Assembly: GCA_023213395.1 (NCBI GenBank)
Contig: CM041465.1
Span: forward strand, 23,002,001-23,066,000
DNA from: Cycas panzhihuaensis
Lineage: Eukaryota > Cycadophyta
Direction: 5' to 3'
DNA: 64,000 bases
A program made the position numbers and the translations under genes. The notes beneath the pieces were generated by a model. That model was not told where the DNA came from. It did not search any database and was given only the letters and a program-made list of their open reading frames with translations. This document shows, piece by piece, positions 55,325 through 64,000 of the stretch (positions are counted from its first letter, which is position 1; the number at the start of each line of letters is the position of its first letter).

Positions 55325-57110
55325 ATGACTGTAGTGAGGGTAAATCCAATAAGTGGATCTTGGCATTAAGCTCTTTATTTTGTATTTTTATGCTTTGTGC
55401 TTTTCAATAGCTGGGATGTGCCCATTTGGGGGTAGTGGGGCCTAATGGGACCCGTTTGGGGCCTGTGAAAGGCTAGACTAGGGTTTCAAGGTTCCCTAGT
55501 CCTGATGGACCTATTCTTGGTCCAGGAAATAAGTGCTAATAATTATTTTTTTTAATTTTAGAGGTAGATTTATGGTACCACGGGATTTCCTTTAGTACCA
55601 CAAATATAGGTGCGATACTATAGAGAAATTTATGGCACAGAGGAGAGTGCCATATGCTTATTTATAGTACCACAAACTTTTCTACAGTACAGAACTAGAA
55701 CCTTAAATTGCTAGAATTTACTCAGAATTCATCTATTTTTTACCTAATTAAGAGAGATGCTCCTCCCATTGGCTAGTAGGTTATTAATTGATGACTTTTT
55801 GGTTGACTTACAGGTAGTTATAGTAGTAGATAACCATGAAAACATCAGAGCACCGATGTTGGTACTTGCAGAGCTGATGACCAAGGAGGACATAGAGGTT
55901 TTGAGTCAGTGCAGTCTACTTAGGATCGTCTTGACATGCCAGTATGCCTCTGATCAGGGACTTCTGGTAAATATCGTGTCATACTAAGATCATAGACAAC
56001 ATGTCTTTCACCTCCTACAAGTTGGAGATCTGGCGATTACTCTATCTGATGTGCGAAGGATCTTAGGGGTTCTAGTAAGTAGAGTGCCAGTCATGCTAGG
56101 GGTATTACCCAACACTGATATAGCCCACTAGGAGGTAGCCCACTTTTTTCTATGGCAGGGACTGTTAAGATAGGTGAGGAGTGTCTATCAGGAGTATTAT
56201 AACATCACACATTTCTCAACTAAGGAAATTAATTATCTTTTCTATTCTATACTAGATTTCTCAGAAACAGAACTATAGGGATGTCCCTGGAGGGTGGATG
56301 AAGACCATTCATCATTGTGAGGGTGGAAAAAAAATTGATTGGTCCACTTTGATAGTAGTAAACATTACAGCACACCTCGACTAGATACGTGCACAGGACA
56401 TGGCAACTTCTCTTACTACTCCCTACTTTAGTTCTGGTTTTTTGACCATTTCAATGGAGTAGGTCTAGTGGCAGGTCCCCAACCAGTATTGACTAATGGG
56501 CCTCTCATCCATTGATGGCCCTCTCACTTCAGTAGTATTAGAGAGCCCAAATAGGTTAAGAGATTTGTAACTACCACATCACTGGATTTACTGATGGTGG
56601 ACGACTATGTATGTTGGCTGCACTGTATTGTCCAATGGGACAACGACGAGGATGGGGAGGGAGCTATAGTAGACCTCGAAGTGGAGCTAGGAGATGAGGT
56701 TAGAGAGGGAGAGGCAACTGCCAGCCCTGAGGGGGATGAGGCAATGGCTGCTACTGGTGAGGAGGCCATGGCTACTACAGGAGAGGAGGTCTAAGAGCCA
56801 ATGAGAAGGTGGCTCAAGGGTATCAACTTCTCTAAGATGTGATCTCCTTTCCTTTTCTTTTCTAGCTATGGCCTTCATTTATATTTATTTATTAAGTATT
56901 CTTTGATATTGTTTTATATATATTGGTATCCATACTGACACCTGAATCTGCATGGCTAACAGGAGAGAGCATCACTTGAGAGATGATTAGCAAAGTGGTA
57001 CCCGATTTATTTCCCTGAATACATGTAGAGGGCTAACCTCCTATAGTAGACAATAGAGAGCTAGAGTCAACATAACCTCATACTGTTGCATTTGCCTCCA
57101 TCATCAAGAT
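55325..57110 (+). pseudogene. Antisense plant-mobile-domain gene, element E copy
   Basis: Exon 1 ATG at 55325 reads MTVVRVNP, close to MTMVRPDP in D; its donor is ATAAGTGG (lost). Exon 2 from 55814 reads VVIVVDNHENIRAPMLVLAEL in the same phase, then HRQHVFHL, VGDLAITLSDVRRILGV and VMLGVLPNTD, with stops at the W position and after DIAH. The later acceptor TTTCTCAG (56264) and IDWSTLIVVN are kept. The Glu/Gly-rich region is 56640-56790. The last exon is a fragment (56963-57110). The phase and block order match B1 and D. Confidence 0.65.
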
Positions 57111-57309
57111 CTAGAATGTATAATGCACGAGCAACCTTCATGGGAAAAATAAAGCTATACCATACCTCCTAGGCTTCCATATCTTAAGCCTATTATTAGT
57201 TGGTGTGTAGTTGCTTCTAGTGGTCTCCCCTTAGTGCACTTCCATAACTCAACCACCTAGTTTTATCTATGATCATAACTTAATATGTAGACTTAAAAAT
57301 CTTGATATG

Positions 57310-58345
57310 GTCTTAAATAAACTCCTAGGGCTTAGTATAATAAAATTAATCAATATCTCCTTCAAAATGGTTTTAATAAATGTATACGTGGTTTTAATTT
57401 ATATTTTAAAAGAATAGATAGTAATGTCACTCTTTTTATTTTGTATATTGATGATATCATCATTACTGGATCAATTCATGTTGTAATTTTAACTGTCAAA
57501 TTTAACTTAATGTCAAAACTTGAAATGATTAAGGGCTACTTCATATTTTCTTAGTCTTTAAGTTCATTAAATTAAGTCAATAATTTTTATATTTTAACTA
57601 AAATATATTTTAGATTTACTTAAAAGATTTAACATAGAAACTGGCAAGCTAGCCCCAACTCCTTTACAATCTAGAATTAAACTTACCCTTAATTGTGAAT
57701 CTCCTTTGGTTGATCCAACTCTATATCTATAGTTAGTTGGAAGCTTAATATATTTAACCCATACAGATCTTGTTATATCTTATGTAGTTATTTTATACTT
57801 CAAATTCATGTAAAACCCATATGACTCCTACTAGAAGGGAGTTAAAAGAATTTTACGATACCTACAAGGTATCGTTTACTATAGCCTTAACTATAATCAT
57901 ATTAACCTTGAACGTTAGTTAATCAATTTAATAGATTCAAATTAGGCTAGAGACATTAACGATGGAAAATCAACTACTAGTTATGTTTTCTTTCTTAGCT
58001 TTACTTTGATTACTTAGACGAGTAAAAAAATATAGACTTTTATTCTTTTTATAATTGAGGTTGAATATCATGTTTTAGTTGAAGTTAATAAGGAAGATTA
58101 AATTTTTAATAAATAAAATTATTTTGTATCTAAATTCTTTTGCTTAAATTAATGATGATAATTAACAAGCTATATCTATTACTACTAATCCTATTTCTTA
58201 TTTATGTACTAAGCACATTGAGTTTTATTAGTACTTTATTCGTAATTTAGTTAACGATAACACTTTAATTATTGTATTGCCCTATAGATTTATAGATTAC
58301 ATATATTAACTAAGACTCTTATAGAAGTTAAGTTTATAAAATTAC
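57310..58345 (+). pseudogene. Ty1/copia reverse transcriptase and RNase H relic
   Basis: Plus strand, with stops. Sense blocks: GLK-TPRA-YNKINQYLLQNGF, LFILYIDDIIITGS (active site YIDD), then VGSLIYLTHTDLVISYVV, GVKRILRYLQGIVYY, GKSTTSYVFFL, a TKHIEF-YYF-type block, and TKTLIEVKFIKLQ at about 58310. These are in the order of copia reverse transcriptase then RNase H. Upstream integrase and gag are absent. The region is AT-rich, unlike its neighbours. Confidence 0.85.
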
Positions 58346-58504
58346 AATACTTATTAAAATTAGAGAAGTTTATCAAAGAGGGGTCAACATGCTAAAGTCA
58401 ACATTGAAGGAAGATGCTAAAATATATAATATTATGATAAATGTATTATCCTCTCCTTACATGAAATGATAGAAAGATTATTAACATATGCAATATATTT
58501 TAAT

Positions 58505-58552
<48 letters not shown>

Positions 58553-59070
58553 TTTGAGGTGATTCTTCTACCCTAAAGAGTTTTCCACATATCCAATCCT
58601 GTATACAATATGGTATAATTTTATCTATGTGATTATTAAAGATTTAAATTCGTTTATATAAGTTTTTATTACAATTAAATGTTCCAACACTCTTAACATA
58701 GTCAACATATAGCATAAATCAAACCCACACATTGAAACTACACACACTACATGTCTCTATATAATATGCTCTATCCCAAATAATATCATGCGATCCTTTA
58801 AATAAACATACTACATTTATTGAGATAGTACATATTACACAATAACTATCTATATATGGCCTTGTGCAAAATCATAACCCTGGATTACAACATAAAAACT
58901 CTATTATTTTACTAAGCAACCAAATCTATTTTAAAAATAAATTATTAATTTAGATTTAATTAATAATCATTAATAAAAAAATTTAAAACTTGTAATCTAT
59001 TATATATAACTCTATTTTTAGAGTTGTAAAAAGTAATTCTATTCATTTTTTTTTAAACTCTATTCGTTCA
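58346..59070. repeat. AT-rich region with (AT)n microsatellite
   Basis: No gene seen. (AT)n runs from about 58507 to 58547. It may contain the 3' part and LTR of the copia relic, but no TG...CA boundary is clear. Ends at the start of element H. Confidence 0.6.
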
Positions 59071-61615
59071 TGTTTCCCAGCTACTGGGAATGGACTCGAG
59101 ACGCATCGGCACAGGTTTTTTCAGGTATATGTTCTTACTTTTCTTACCTATGTTAATTAAGGTAATTTAGAGTAGTTTGATTGACATATGCCTACCTACA
59201 TGCATTTGTTTGTCTGCTTGCTCATAATGCATGTGCCTAATGGCACGCCTTCAGCCTATGACGACTCACAGCGGGGGCATTCCTCGGCGAATGCGACACC
59301 CCGTATGGCCTACGACCACTCACAATGTCTCCACAGTTTCTCAGGATTATTTCTGCCAACTTGTTTGTTCTTGTTACAACGCGTTGTTTATGTTGCAGTC
59401 CTTCCTAAGTCCGGTTTAACCCTTAGTTAGGACTCTTTGCATCATTCTGGATACTTGCCCATTGCCTGGGCCTTCCCCCCAGCTGACGTAATTCATGTTT
59501 AGTCCATGTTCTTACCTTAAAAGCTTAATTTTTCTTTCATTTTTCTCTTTTTTAATTTTGGTGATGCGGTAAACTAAGCGGTGCATCTTGAGATTTCTTG
59601 ATCATGGAATTTGCCGCTGATCTGCTCGAAATTTAAAAAGAGAACCACGACGATTTCCGCTTTTTCACGAGGCTGGCGTGGCTCACATGCGATGGGCGCC
59701 CATGCCCCAACGTTCACTTGCTGTGAATAAGACATAAAATGATTCTTTTTACTCATTAGCATCATTCTTGAGCTCATTTTTCTAAGTTTTCAAAAGAAAA
59801 GCTCTCCACAAAAGACAAGAGAAGACACAGAAATCAAAGAAGTTCGACAAAGAATCGAGGAGGAAGGACAAGGCTGCCACCAGTGGATTTTGCAGGGCCA
59901 TTGCTGCCCCTTACTACTGTCCACAACCAGCTCTCTTCCTCTTGCAACTACACAAAGATTCAAGGGACTTCTTTAACCAAGAAGTTGCCCCAAAGACTTG
60001 CTTCACATCCCTAACTTCACAAAGGGCTTCTTCCATCTACTTTGCAGCTGGGAGCACTCATGATCAGTCTTCATTTGACCTCTATTGCTACTGTCCCTAG
60101 TGGTAGGAGGCATGCATGACCTCTCTACACAAGGTACCCCTTAGCTTTACTTGTTTTTTTTGTATTTTCTTGCATTTCTTCTTCCTTTTACTTGTATTTC
60201 CTTTGTTTTTTGCTTGCAAACCCCTTGGACATACTTGCATGTCTCTTATATTTATTGTCAAGCATTCTACTTCTTCTTTCCCCTTGCTTTTACTCCTTGA
60301 ATGAAAGTAGCTACCATTGGCCATAGCCGCCCCTTAGTGCCGCCTTGACCCGAATCCATTTTCCCGGTTTTCTCTTTGGATTTCCTCATTTTCTCCAAGT
60401 CTTCTTCCATTCTTCCCTCAGTCAGCTAGAGTAAGGGAGCATACACGAGGATTTGAGGGAGATAGGCGGGGTTCCGTCCCCCATTGCCGTCCTTCTCCCC
60501 AAGGCTTCTGTCCCTTGTCCTCTTCCCCTTACCATACACGCTGTCCTAAGGAACGGGTCGAAGGAGTTTAGGAGATTGTGTCAGGGTGTCCAGACCGGTT
60601 TGAGACAACTCGCGTCCACCTTTGTTACCACCCGGCATTCCTTTCCTGGGCCCCTTTGGAGACCTCCCGTGAGTGAGTTAGCCATCCCGAGGCTACACTC
60701 AGTCCCACGTAGTATGTTTTATGGTGCATGATAGTGTGTATGCTTATCGCGCATTTTTCTTGTTTCATTTTTGCTACATTCTAGCGTATAACTCTAGTTA
60801 TTTGGCTTAGTTGATTTCATTTACACATATATATATATATCTTTGTCGTGCTTCGTAGCCTCTCTCCCGAGAGGAAGGTGCTCTCTCAACTTGTCTGCAG
60901 GATCGCATTGGAGGAGGTGGTGCGCGAGACGAGCCCGTTGCCGGTCGGCTCCCACACGGTAAATCTTCCCTTTAGCGTTGAGTTCCTTTTGTCTTTTCAT
61001 TTCATTTGATTCTGCATGCTCACGGGGAGGTAAGTGGACCCCCTTCGCCACCGTTGGCCAACGTTGCATGCGTGGAGGAAAGAGGAGAGGAGCGCAACCG
61101 AGAAGGAGAATCCACACTTCAACCTCAACTGCCGGATCTAGGTATTCCTCGCGTTTCCTTTATTTTTTCCCTTTTATATCATTCTTACTTTTTGTACATG
61201 CTTGATAAGTAAAAGATAAGGAAACATAAAGGAAAAAGGAAATAGTCTTTTATTTTACATTTACTTTCCTGTACCGTTTCTTTTACTTTACATAACATAG
61301 GAATAGAAGACCCGTTTACGTTGCATCCCCCAACCACACTGTACTTCACACCTATTGCACGTTGATTTTGTTGCCCTCTCGTTGCCTTCTTATTACCTTG
61401 AGAAGCCGCAACGCGAGGTTTCCTCTCCTTCCGGCCATCCAAGGGTAGGAAGGCCTCGTATTTGCACCTGGCCACTGAAGCAACCAGCACCTTGCGATCC
61501 TCGAACTCCGCTCCCGCCCAAGAGGCGTCTGCGGTGAGATCCTCGCCAGCCCAGCCGGTTGTGTTTTGTATCCCTTTGCTAGACGTAGGATCACCGCCCC
61601 GCGGAGAGCGTTTCA
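59071..61615 (+). repeat. 5' LTR of element H, type I, 2545 bp
   Basis: Starts TGTTTCCCAGCTACTGGG and ends GAGAGCGTTTCA, then one base and the primer site. Carries a weak TATA-like CATAAAA at 59733-59739, found also in the solo LTR (about 9568), and a short (AT)n at 60829-60841. The frames at 60453-60731 and 61185-61727 (minus) are LTR sequence. Confidence 0.9.
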
Positions 61616-61616
61616 C

Positions 61617-61636
61617 TGGCGACCATACTGGGATCG
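61617..61636 (+). other. Primer-binding site, element H
   Basis: TGGCGACCATACTGGGATCG. TGGCGACC matches the 3' terminus expected of a tRNA-Arg type used by Ogre/Tat elements. By-eye match only. Confidence 0.75.
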
Positions 61637-61792
61637 CCAAGAAGGGAGCTAACCGCTTCCCCTTCTTGTTGGTGTTCTTGCCTCTAGGTAGGTTCGCATT
61701 CCGTGTTTTCAGTTGGGCAACCCCCAACGTGTTTTACGCTTCTTCCCTTCCTTTCCTTTCCGTTCTCCTAATGATGCTCGCAAAGGCGTTGC

Positions 61793-62691
61793 ATGCGACG
61801 TTTCTCGCGTCGCTTGCGAGGCTTGCCACCGTTGTTAGAAGACCAATCGTCTCGTTCCCTCCCGTCGTCGAACCCCGACTCGACAATGGAAGGTTACCTG
61901 TCCGATTGGGCCTACCGTCCCATGGCTTCAGGAACTCAAGAGTTCCCTTCGTCTGTTCCGGAATCCGCCTAGGAGGGCGATGATTCCATCGACTACCCAG
62001 ATGACCATTTCCACCCGGATGACTTTCACCTTCAAGCGTGAAGATTCGGACCCCCACGAGACTCGCCACTCCACTGGCGAGCCTTACGAGGGGCGCCCCG
62101 AAGGATCCCCTACTTTCGAAGCCCCTTCGACCTCGTATGGCTACGAGGATACCCCCCCCCGCCGATGCGGTCGAGGCGCTTAGCGAGTGCTTTCGGGCGG
62201 CTCGCCTCCAGCCGCATCCTAGATGGTTTGCGTAAATCTTTGCGTAACATAGCATCTTCTTCGTCCATGCTGCGTCATCTACAACGATCGACGCTCCTAC
62301 CCGTGCACACGTCCTATCGTGTCTACCCGGCTCCCAAGGCAAGTGTTGCGCTTTGCTTCAGACGTGGTCCTACTTCCTCAGGGCTCGTTCGTGGTGTGTT
62401 CTTCCCTCAACTCGGGGTTAGCATGCCATGCCCTAGCCAAACGCACGCGTCACCTCCGAACGTGACACATGCGTTCCCTAGTAGGCCTCGGTGTCCTACT
62501 AGTCTGCATGCCGATTAGCCATGTAGGACCCACTCCTACATATGCCCAAAACCGATTGGTGGTTCTTCTCTTTCACGTGCCCCTGTGTTACCTTTGCTCA
62601 ACCTTGGGGGCAAGGCAAGGAAGCCATCTCCCTGTTTATGGGGTGGACGTTGCACCCATATGGGGTCGCGCCACCTCTACGGGTGGCCCAT
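61793..62691 (+). pseudogene. Gag N-terminal part, element H
   Basis: ATG 61793 begins MRRFSRRLRGLPPLLEDQSS, collinear with D gag. The frame is broken by a TAG where D has Gln (about 61970), by a shift near 62030 and by a C-run near 62151 (about 9-10 C). After the breaks the Asp/Glu/Pro-rich stretch (EDSDPHETRHSTGEPYEG) and DAVEALSECFRA follow. The minus frame at 61734-62342 (202 residues) is the antisense shadow of this region. Confidence 0.8.
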
Positions 62692-64000
62692 ATGGGCAAA
62701 ACCGGTCCCTCATCCTTCGTTTCCGTCGTCGGTGCAACTCCCATTCTTTGCGTCGCAAGGAGGCGTACCTCTTTTATAGAACTTTTACCGACCCCTTTCC
62801 AACAAGGGGCCTTTTCCCAGGAGGGATGGGTTTACCACCCCATCCATTCCTTCTGGGTTGTCGACCCGTTAGCCCAAGCAAGGACACGTCCTTTCGTGGA
62901 CTATAGGTCGACGCCATTGTCTATTGAGGCGCTGAGGACTAACTTGTCGCCTCACCCTCCTGAAGTTCCCAAATTCGACGGGACTTCGTCACAAGACCCA
63001 ACCGAGCATGTACGCAGCTTCTCTATGGCGTGCATCGATTATTGGGCTTACGACCATATACTTATGAGGCTATTCTCGCGGTCCTTACAGGGCGATGCCC
63101 TCAAGTGGTTTTACCACCTTCCTGCCTATTCGATCTCCTCATTCCAGCAACTAGTGGACGAGTTCGTCAACTACTTTGACGTAGCCCGCCCATTCGAAAG
63201 CGGAATGAAGGCGCTTCTGTCGCTTAAACAAGGTCACGATGAGATGAATCGTGACTTTGTGCGACGTTTTCACGATCTTCTTCACTCCACCAAGGCTACG
63301 TTGCCTGAGGAGTTGAAGAGGGATCTCTTTGTCAATGCACTTCGCCCCGAAGTGCATGTGGAAATCCTCAAGATGGGGGCGACTACGTGTGACTCCGCCA
63401 TCGCAAGGTGTTTAGCTTTGGAGGCCATTGAGATCCAAGCGGGACTCAAGAAACCTCCTAGGCCCTCGCAATGTCGCGAGGCGCCTCCTCCAGCGAAGGA
63501 GACCACACCTTCGCAACCCGCTAGGTCCACCTCTCATACGACTGAGAGGACCCTAGATCCCCTTACTTCCGCTATTCGCTCATTTGAGCGCACGATGAAG
63601 GAGTTAAAACTCCAACCTCCTTCGTCGCCAACCTCCCATAAACCTGTCCAGCAGACTTCTCGTGCGATGCCCCCCAAAGGGGGCAACACCCAGTCTTCTC
63701 AAGCAAGGAGGATCGATCCTCCCCTTGAGAAGAGGTGGTGTTCCATCCACGGGGAGTGTTTCCATGATGATTCGCGTTGCCGGGCACAGCACCCACGCGA
63801 CGCCCCGCCGCACGACTCGTCTCCTAGGTGGACATCGAGGCCTAACCTCGATCAGCCCATTCATAGAGACCCGTTCCCCAAACATGGGGAACGTGGTCGC
63901 GATGTTCAAAGAAGATACAATGGAATCGGGATAGGTCCCCGATTCTCGCATGGTAGAGGGAAGGGTGTGCGAAGGTCATCTTCCCTTGGCGCCCCCACGG
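62692..64000 (+). CDS. Gag capsid and zinc-knuckle region, element H, partial
   Basis: An uninterrupted frame of at least 436 codons reaches the window end. From about 62900: FVDYRSTPLSIEALRTNLSP, EVPKFDGTSSQDPTEHVRSFS, MACIDYWAYDHILMRLF, the capsid core DALKWFYHLPAYSISSFQQL, RRFHDLLHSTKATLPEELKR, ALRPEVHVEILKMGATTCDS, then a Pro/Ser-rich linker and the knuckle WCSIHGECFHDDSRC (C-x2-H-x4-H-x4-C) near 63740-63783, then basic RNA-binding residues. The first ~80 codons are partly in a shifted frame compared with D gag. Structural protein of the particle. Confidence 0.85.
   Translation, partial: MGKTGPSSFVSVVGATPILCVARRRTSFIELLPTPFQQGAFSQEGWVYHPIHSFWVVDPLAQARTRPFVDYRSTPLSIEALRTNLSPHPPEVPKFDGTSSQDPTEHVRSFSMACIDYWAYDHILMRLFSRSLQGDALKWFYHLPAYSISSFQQLVDEFVNYFDVARPFESGMKALLSLKQGHDEMNRDFVRRFHDLLHSTKATLPEELKRDLFVNALRPEVHVEILKMGATTCDSAIARCLALEAIEIQAGLKKPPRPSQCREAPPPAKETTPSQPARSTSHTTERTLDPLTSAIRSFERTMKELKLQPPSSPTSHKPVQQTSRAMPPKGGNTQSSQARRIDPPLEKRWCSIHGECFHDDSRCRAQHPRDAPPHDSSPRWTSRPNLDQPIHRDPFPKHGERGRDVQRRYNGIGIGPRFSHGRGKGVRRSSSLGAPT

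Larger units (their letters stand above)
53370..57130 (-). mobile_element. Element E: decayed Tat-family 3' end
   Basis: Collinear with D 37894-41350: polypurine tract (AAGGGGGTAG in sense), second RNase H (54200-54600), plus-strand TATA box, antisense PMD gene. It ends near 57130, before a copia relic; pol is absent. Divergence from D is high, so this is an old copy. Confidence 0.7.
59071..64000 (+). mobile_element. Element H: plus-strand Tat-family element, 3' part off window
   Basis: LTR, primer site, leader and gag in plus orientation, cut by the window end. LTR type I, the same subfamily as C and the solo LTR. Expected left target duplication is the 5 bp before it (59066-59070, GTTCA). 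Its gag capsid is the longest open stretch in the window, so it is probably among the younger copies. Confidence 0.88.

Noticed and set aside
61185-61727. 180-residue minus-strand ORF
   Set aside because: Crosses the H LTR end, primer site and leader; no family motif, not conserved in other LTR copies.
61734-62342. 202-residue minus-strand ORF
   Set aside because: Antisense shadow of the element H gag; the plus strand carries the collinear gag blocks.
1-64000. Host genes or tRNA genes
   Set aside because: No conserved non-transposon protein or cloverleaf was seen by eye; a tRNA scan could still find one.

Overview
The window is a repeat-only stretch of a plant nuclear genome. I found no host gene, rRNA, tRNA or CRISPR array. 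It is a nest of Ty3/gypsy LTR retrotransposons, plus one worn Ty1/copia fragment. Plant origin is inferred from the element families (a chromovirus with a chromodomain and a tRNA-iMet primer site, and Tat-lineage elements with very long LTRs and a plant mobile domain) and from plant-like promoter and splice signals. The species cannot be named.

Layout. 1-3053: element A, a Reina-like chromovirus on the minus strand, cut by the window edge. It is inserted into element B1 (3054-17577, minus, Tat-lineage), which also carries a solo LTR (9116-11032, plus, duplication GATGA). B1 lies inside an older plus-oriented LTR, G (17578-21753), which carries a 1.2-kb tandem repeat. G meets head to head with LTR F (21835-24957, minus). 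Element D (25215-51954, minus, duplication GTGTG) is the most complete Tat element. Its 3' LTR is split by element C (25505-35419, minus, duplication GTTTC), a short relative that lost most of pol. 51955-53369 holds decayed LTR pieces, 53370-57130 is the 3' end of a decayed relative (E), and 57310-58345 is a copia reverse transcriptase/RNase H relic. Element H (plus) starts with a 2.5-kb LTR at 59071 and its gag runs off the end at 64000.

Architecture of the Tat family, read from D and checked against B1, E, C and H: 5' LTR, primer site (TGGCGACC...), gag, protease, reverse transcriptase, RNase H, integrase, then a 57-bp hairpin 45 nt after the pol stop. Next comes a plus-strand (antisense), apparently spliced gene with a plant mobile domain (PMD) and a coiled-coil tail, then a second RNase H domain in sense, a polypurine tract and the 3' LTR. 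The antisense gene is recognisable in three copies (B1, D, E). It has a conserved TATA box (D, E), a conserved eight-codon first exon ending at a splice donor, and conserved splice acceptors. All three copies are broken by stops or indels.

The antisense PMD gene together with the second RNase H is the most interesting system here. Extra ORFs and additional RNases H are known in Tat elements, so the novelty lies in the particular combination, the gene structure and its loss in the C subfamily. All alignments were made by eye; no search was run.
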